Of a stretch of 7,982 nucleotides of DNA, positions 5,749 to 7,982 are shown one piece after another. Source of the DNA: DATLYF01 sp035575095 (GTDB lineage: Bacteria; Pseudomonadota; Gammaproteobacteria; Competibacterales; Competibacteraceae); contig DATLYF010000175.1 in assembly GCA_035575095.1 (NCBI GenBank), forward strand, positions 1 through 7,982. Reading direction: 5' to 3'. The notes below the pieces were generated by a model that had not been told where the DNA came from, searched no databases, and saw nothing but the letters and a program-made list of their open reading frames with translations. Every line of letters starts with the position of its first letter. The stretch's first letter is position 1. Made by a program: the position numbers and the translations under genes.

Positions 5749-6888
5749 ATGATCGTTATAATGGAATCCAATGTCGGTGCGGCAGAACAGCAGCAGATTC
5801 TGGAGTTCCTCGCGCGGCTGCCGAACATCGAGACCCGTGTCCATACCGTCCAGGGAGCGCAGCAGACCCTGACCGAGATCTATCTGATCGGCGACACCGC
5901 CCGTCTCGACACCCAGGAGATCGCGGCACTGCCCGGTGTGGAGCGGGTGGTGCGGGTGTCAGAGGAATACCGCATCCTCGGCCGCCACAAGGATGACAAG
6001 CGCACCAGCAGCTTCGAGTACAACGGGGTCGTGTTCAGCCAGGACAATCTCAACGTGTTCGCCGGCCTATGTGCCGTAGACACCCCTGAGCATGTCGAGT
6101 TGATGATGCGGGCACTGCAGGAGCACGGCCAGGTCTGTACTCGCATGGGTGCCTACAAGCCGCGTACCAGCCCCTATGCCTTCCAGGGCCATGGCAAGAG
6201 CTGCCTGCCCTATGTCTTCGAGCTGGCAGGCAAGTACGGCATCAAGGTGATCGCCATGGAGGTGACTCACGAGAGCCACGTGGAGGAGATCGACGAGTGC
6301 CTGGAGCAGACCGGACGGCCTACCGGCATCATGCTGCAAATCGGTACCCGCAATACCCAGAACTTCGAGCTGCTCAAGGCCGTGGGCCGCCAGCAGGAGT
6401 TCCCGGTCTTGCTCAAGCGCGGCTTCGGCATCACGCTCAACGAATCCCTGAACGCCGCCGAATATCTGGCCAGCGAAGGCAACTCCCGGGTGATCTTCTG
6501 CCTGCGCGGGGTGAAGAGCAACCTGGGCGATCCGCATCGCAACCTGGTGGACTTCGGCCAGGTGCCGGTGGTCAAGCGCCTCACCCGCATGCCGGTGTGC
6601 ATCGACCCCTCTCACTCCGTGGGGACCCGCGATCGAGCGCCGGACGGCATCCCCGATCTCATGCACACCACTGCTCAGGGCGTGACGGCCGGCGCCAACA
6701 TGGTGCTGGTGGACTTCCATCCAGTCCCGGCCAAGGCGCTGGTGGACGGCCCCCAGGCGCTACAGCTCCACGAGCTGGGCTGGTTCCTGGAGGACGTGGC
6801 TCTGGCCCGCGAGTGCTACGAGAAGCGCCAGGCCCTGGCCCGGCGCCTGAAGATCAGCGCTCCAGCCACGCCCGCAAAGCCTGGTTGA
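5749..6888 (+). CDS. DAHP synthase family protein (type I-beta / NeuB-like), divergent
   Basis: 379 residues. The family condenses phosphoenolpyruvate with erythrose 4-phosphate to DAHP, the first step of the shikimate pathway, in the cytosol. Residues 1-72 (MIVIMESN to GVERVVRVSE) match the ferredoxin-like N-terminal regulatory domain of type I-beta enzymes; residues about 92-345 are the TIM barrel. Family landmarks: YKPRTSPYAFQG (136-147), LQIGTRNTQNF (196-206), LLKRG (221-225), IDPSHSVG (285-292) and LVDG (331-334). The expected metal ligands Cys108, His289 and Asp333 are present. Two features are unusual: the near-invariant Gly-Pro-Cys is GLC (106-108), and the usual metal-ligand Glu before the HP pair is Asp322 (VDFHP). 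It may therefore be an active variant or a paralogue with another aldol-type substrate. The ATG has little ribosome site but gives the family's usual MIIVM-like start. The last 35 bases overlap the convergent hydrolase gene. Confidence 0.85.
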   Translation: MIVIMESNVGAAEQQQILEFLARLPNIETRVHTVQGAQQTLTEIYLIGDTARLDTQEIAALPGVERVVRVSEEYRILGRHKDDKRTSSFEYNGVVFSQDNLNVFAGLCAVDTPEHVELMMRALQEHGQVCTRMGAYKPRTSPYAFQGHGKSCLPYVFELAGKYGIKVIAMEVTHESHVEEIDECLEQTGRPTGIMLQIGTRNTQNFELLKAVGRQQEFPVLLKRGFGITLNESLNAAEYLASEGNSRVIFCLRGVKSNLGDPHRNLVDFGQVPVVKRLTRMPVCIDPSHSVGTRDRAPDGIPDLMHTTAQGVTAGANMVLVDFHPVPAKALVDGPQALQLHELGWFLEDVALARECYEKRQALARRLKISAPATPAKPG

Positions 6889-7558
6889 CCTCGGCGGGCC
6901 TCTCCAGGGTAGAGAGGTGACCGCAGTTCTCGATTACTACCAGGCGGGCGCCGGGAATGGCATCCGCCAGTTCCTCCTGCAAATACAGCGGTGTCATCTG
7001 ATCCTGGCGGCCACCGATGACCAGGGTGGGGCACTCGATGGTCGGCAGCAGCGGCCGACTGTCGGGACGCCCGATGATGGCGTGCTCCTGGCGGATGAAC
7101 GCTTCGGCGCCGGTGCGTTGGGTCATCTCCAGGATGATGCCGGTCAGCTCCGCTTCCTTGAGCCGGCTGGGATGGATCAGATTGGGCAGCAGCCCACGTC
7201 CCACGCCCAGAAAACGTCCGCGTCGCACCAAGGCAATGAAGCCCAGACGGCGCCTGCGCTGCTCCGGCGTATCCGGCCGCGCGCTGGTGTTGAGCAGGGC
7301 CAGACGTACGACCCGCTCCGGTGCCTGACGCAGCAGTTCCAGCGCGATATAGCCGCCCATGGACAGCCCAGCCACGGCGAAGCGAGGCGGAGCCCGGGTC
7401 AGGATGGCGCGCGCGAGGTCGGAGAGGTTGTGGTATCCGGTATGGTCAGCCACCCGGATCTCAGCGATGTCCTGCAGATGAGCGATCTGCGGTGCCCACA
7501 GCGCCGCGTCGCAGAGCAGACCGGGGATCAGCAGCAGGGGAGTGCGGGCGTCGGGCAT
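6854..7558 (-). CDS. Alpha/beta hydrolase
   Basis: 234-residue soluble serine hydrolase of the alpha/beta fold, in the BioH/MenH-like size range. The oxyanion-hole strand is LLLIPGLLCDAALW (8-21). The nucleophile elbow GLSMGG (64-69) gives Ser66. The acid is Asp186 in GGRQDQMTP (182-190) and the base is His214 in NCGHLS (211-216), so the triad is complete and correctly spaced. A basic cap segment, RRRRLGFIALVRRGR (101-115), lies between. There is no signal peptide. The substrate cannot be read from sequence; esters or thioesters are typical. The start lies 4 bases after the panE stop with no clear ribosome site, implying translational coupling in a panE-hydrolase operon. That hints at, but does not show, a link to pantothenate metabolism. 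Its 3' end overlaps the DAHP synthase gene by 35 bases tail to tail. Confidence 0.9.
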   Translation of the reverse strand: MPDARTPLLLIPGLLCDAALWAPQIAHLQDIAEIRVADHTGYHNLSDLARAILTRAPPRFAVAGLSMGGYIALELLRQAPERVVRLALLNTSARPDTPEQRRRRLGFIALVRRGRFLGVGRGLLPNLIHPSRLKEAELTGIILEMTQRTGAEAFIRQEHAIIGRPDSRPLLPTIECPTLVIGGRQDQMTPLYLQEELADAIPGARLVVIENCGHLSTLERPAEVNQALRAWLER

Positions 7559-7562
7559 GGAA

Positions 7563-7982
7563 CTAGAACGGCTGGCTCATGCGCTGGCGCAACCGGATCA
7601 TATCCAGTAGCAAGGTGTTGCAGGGCAAGGGGATGCCATGCGCGGCGCCCTGGCGCAACAGATAGCCGTTCAGATAGTCGATCTCCGTCGAGCGGCCGGC
7701 TCTCAGGTCCTGAAGCATGGAGGAATAGTTGTCGGCCGTGGCTTCGATTATGATGCAAACCCGGGCGTACAGTTCCTCGGCGTCACCGATAATGCCCTCG
7801 GCGGCCATGACCTGGGCTGCTTCTTCGCAGATGATACGGAGCACCCGGCGCTCTCCCGGCAGATCCAGCAGCTCGCCGTTGCGACAGCCGAGCAGGGCCG
7901 TCAGCGGATTGATGGCGCAATTGATGGCGAGCTTGTGCCATAGTCGCGTTTTTATATCATCATCTTTTTGCACCCTCAAAAA
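7563..7982 (-). CDS. panE: 2-dehydropantoate 2-reductase, C-terminal part (5'-truncated)
   Basis: Last 139 residues of ketopantoate reductase, which reduces 2-dehydropantoate to pantoate with NADPH in pantothenate/CoA biosynthesis (cytosol). The visible part is the ApbA_C helical domain. DDIKTRLWHKLAINCAINPLTALLGC corresponds to the E. coli segment containing the catalytic Lys (here Lys17 of the fragment). NYSSMLQDL (85-93) and GRSTEIDYLNGYLL (96-109) are the substrate-binding blocks. The N-terminal Rossmann domain lies beyond the window; the frame is still open at its edge. The first dozen visible codons (TTT, TTG, AGG, CAA, AAA, ATA, AAA, ACG, CGA, CTA) are A+T-rich and unlike the rest of the gene, and they contain shared-motif copy C. 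They still translate into a plausible PanE sequence, so I see no clear break, but the upstream half cannot be checked. The alpha/beta hydrolase follows in the same operon. Confidence 0.93.
   Translation of the reverse strand, partial: FLRVQKDDDIKTRLWHKLAINCAINPLTALLGCRNGELLDLPGERRVLRIICEEAAQVMAAEGIIGDAEELYARVCIIIEATADNYSSMLQDLRAGRSTEIDYLNGYLLRQGAAHGIPLPCNTLLLDMIRLRQRMSQPF
7947..7963 (-). repeat. Shared A+T-rich motif, copy C (inside panE)
   Basis: ATGATGATATAAAAACG on the - strand, identical over 17 bases to copy B at 3947-3963. Further upstream on the - strand it continues as AAG, as in copy A. It encodes fragment residues Asp-Asp-Asp-Ile-Lys-Thr of panE. It also reads as an extended -10 (TGATATAAA) pointing towards the rest of panE and the hydrolase. 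Confidence 0.55.

Noticed and set aside
5757..5762. TATAAT, a perfect -10 hexamer, at the start of the DAHP synthase gene
   Set aside because: It lies within the first codons (Met-Ile-Val-Ile-Met) and has no -35 at a proper distance; a transcript from it would begin inside the gene.

Overview
The window looks like a stretch of chromosome from a G+C-rich gammaproteobacterium, possibly a Chromatiales-type lineage. This rests on the look of the housekeeping proteins (a SerS, a PanE very like the E. coli type, and a DUF1992 protein) and on compact, G+C-rich coding. No marker here fixes the genus. The first gene enters and the last gene leaves the window truncated.

Layout, left to right. (1) The 3' end of mcrB and a complete mcrC, both + strand and 3 bases apart, form a McrBC-type modification-dependent restriction module; by eye this pair is richer in G+C than the rest. 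(2) A 276-base intergenic region turns A+T-rich towards its right end and carries a good -10 element for the next gene. (3) serS (seryl-tRNA synthetase, + strand) converges with a small DUF1992 / DnaJ-C28-like gene (- strand), and a hairpin lies at the junction. (4) A 155-base A+T-rich divergent region holds a shared motif, a 13-base tandem duplication and a perfect 12-base palindrome. (5) Rightward of it lie a small unrecognised helical protein, a membrane-anchored or exported TPR protein and a divergent type I-beta-like DAHP synthase homologue, all + strand. (6) Converging on these from the right are panE (ketopantoate reductase, partial) and an alpha/beta hydrolase, both - strand; the hydrolase overlaps the DAHP synthase by 35 bases tail to tail.

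Functionally this is mostly ordinary chromosome (translation, aromatic and pantothenate metabolism) with a restriction module next to serS. I see no transposase, integrase, CRISPR array, tRNA or rRNA, and nothing that amounts to a convincing new system. The points most worth a second look are: a short A+T-rich motif present three times, with 17 identical bases in two copies, one of them inside panE; a DAHP synthase homologue with changes at normally invariant metal-site positions; and the uncharacterised small-protein/TPR pair with a possible short upstream reading frame.
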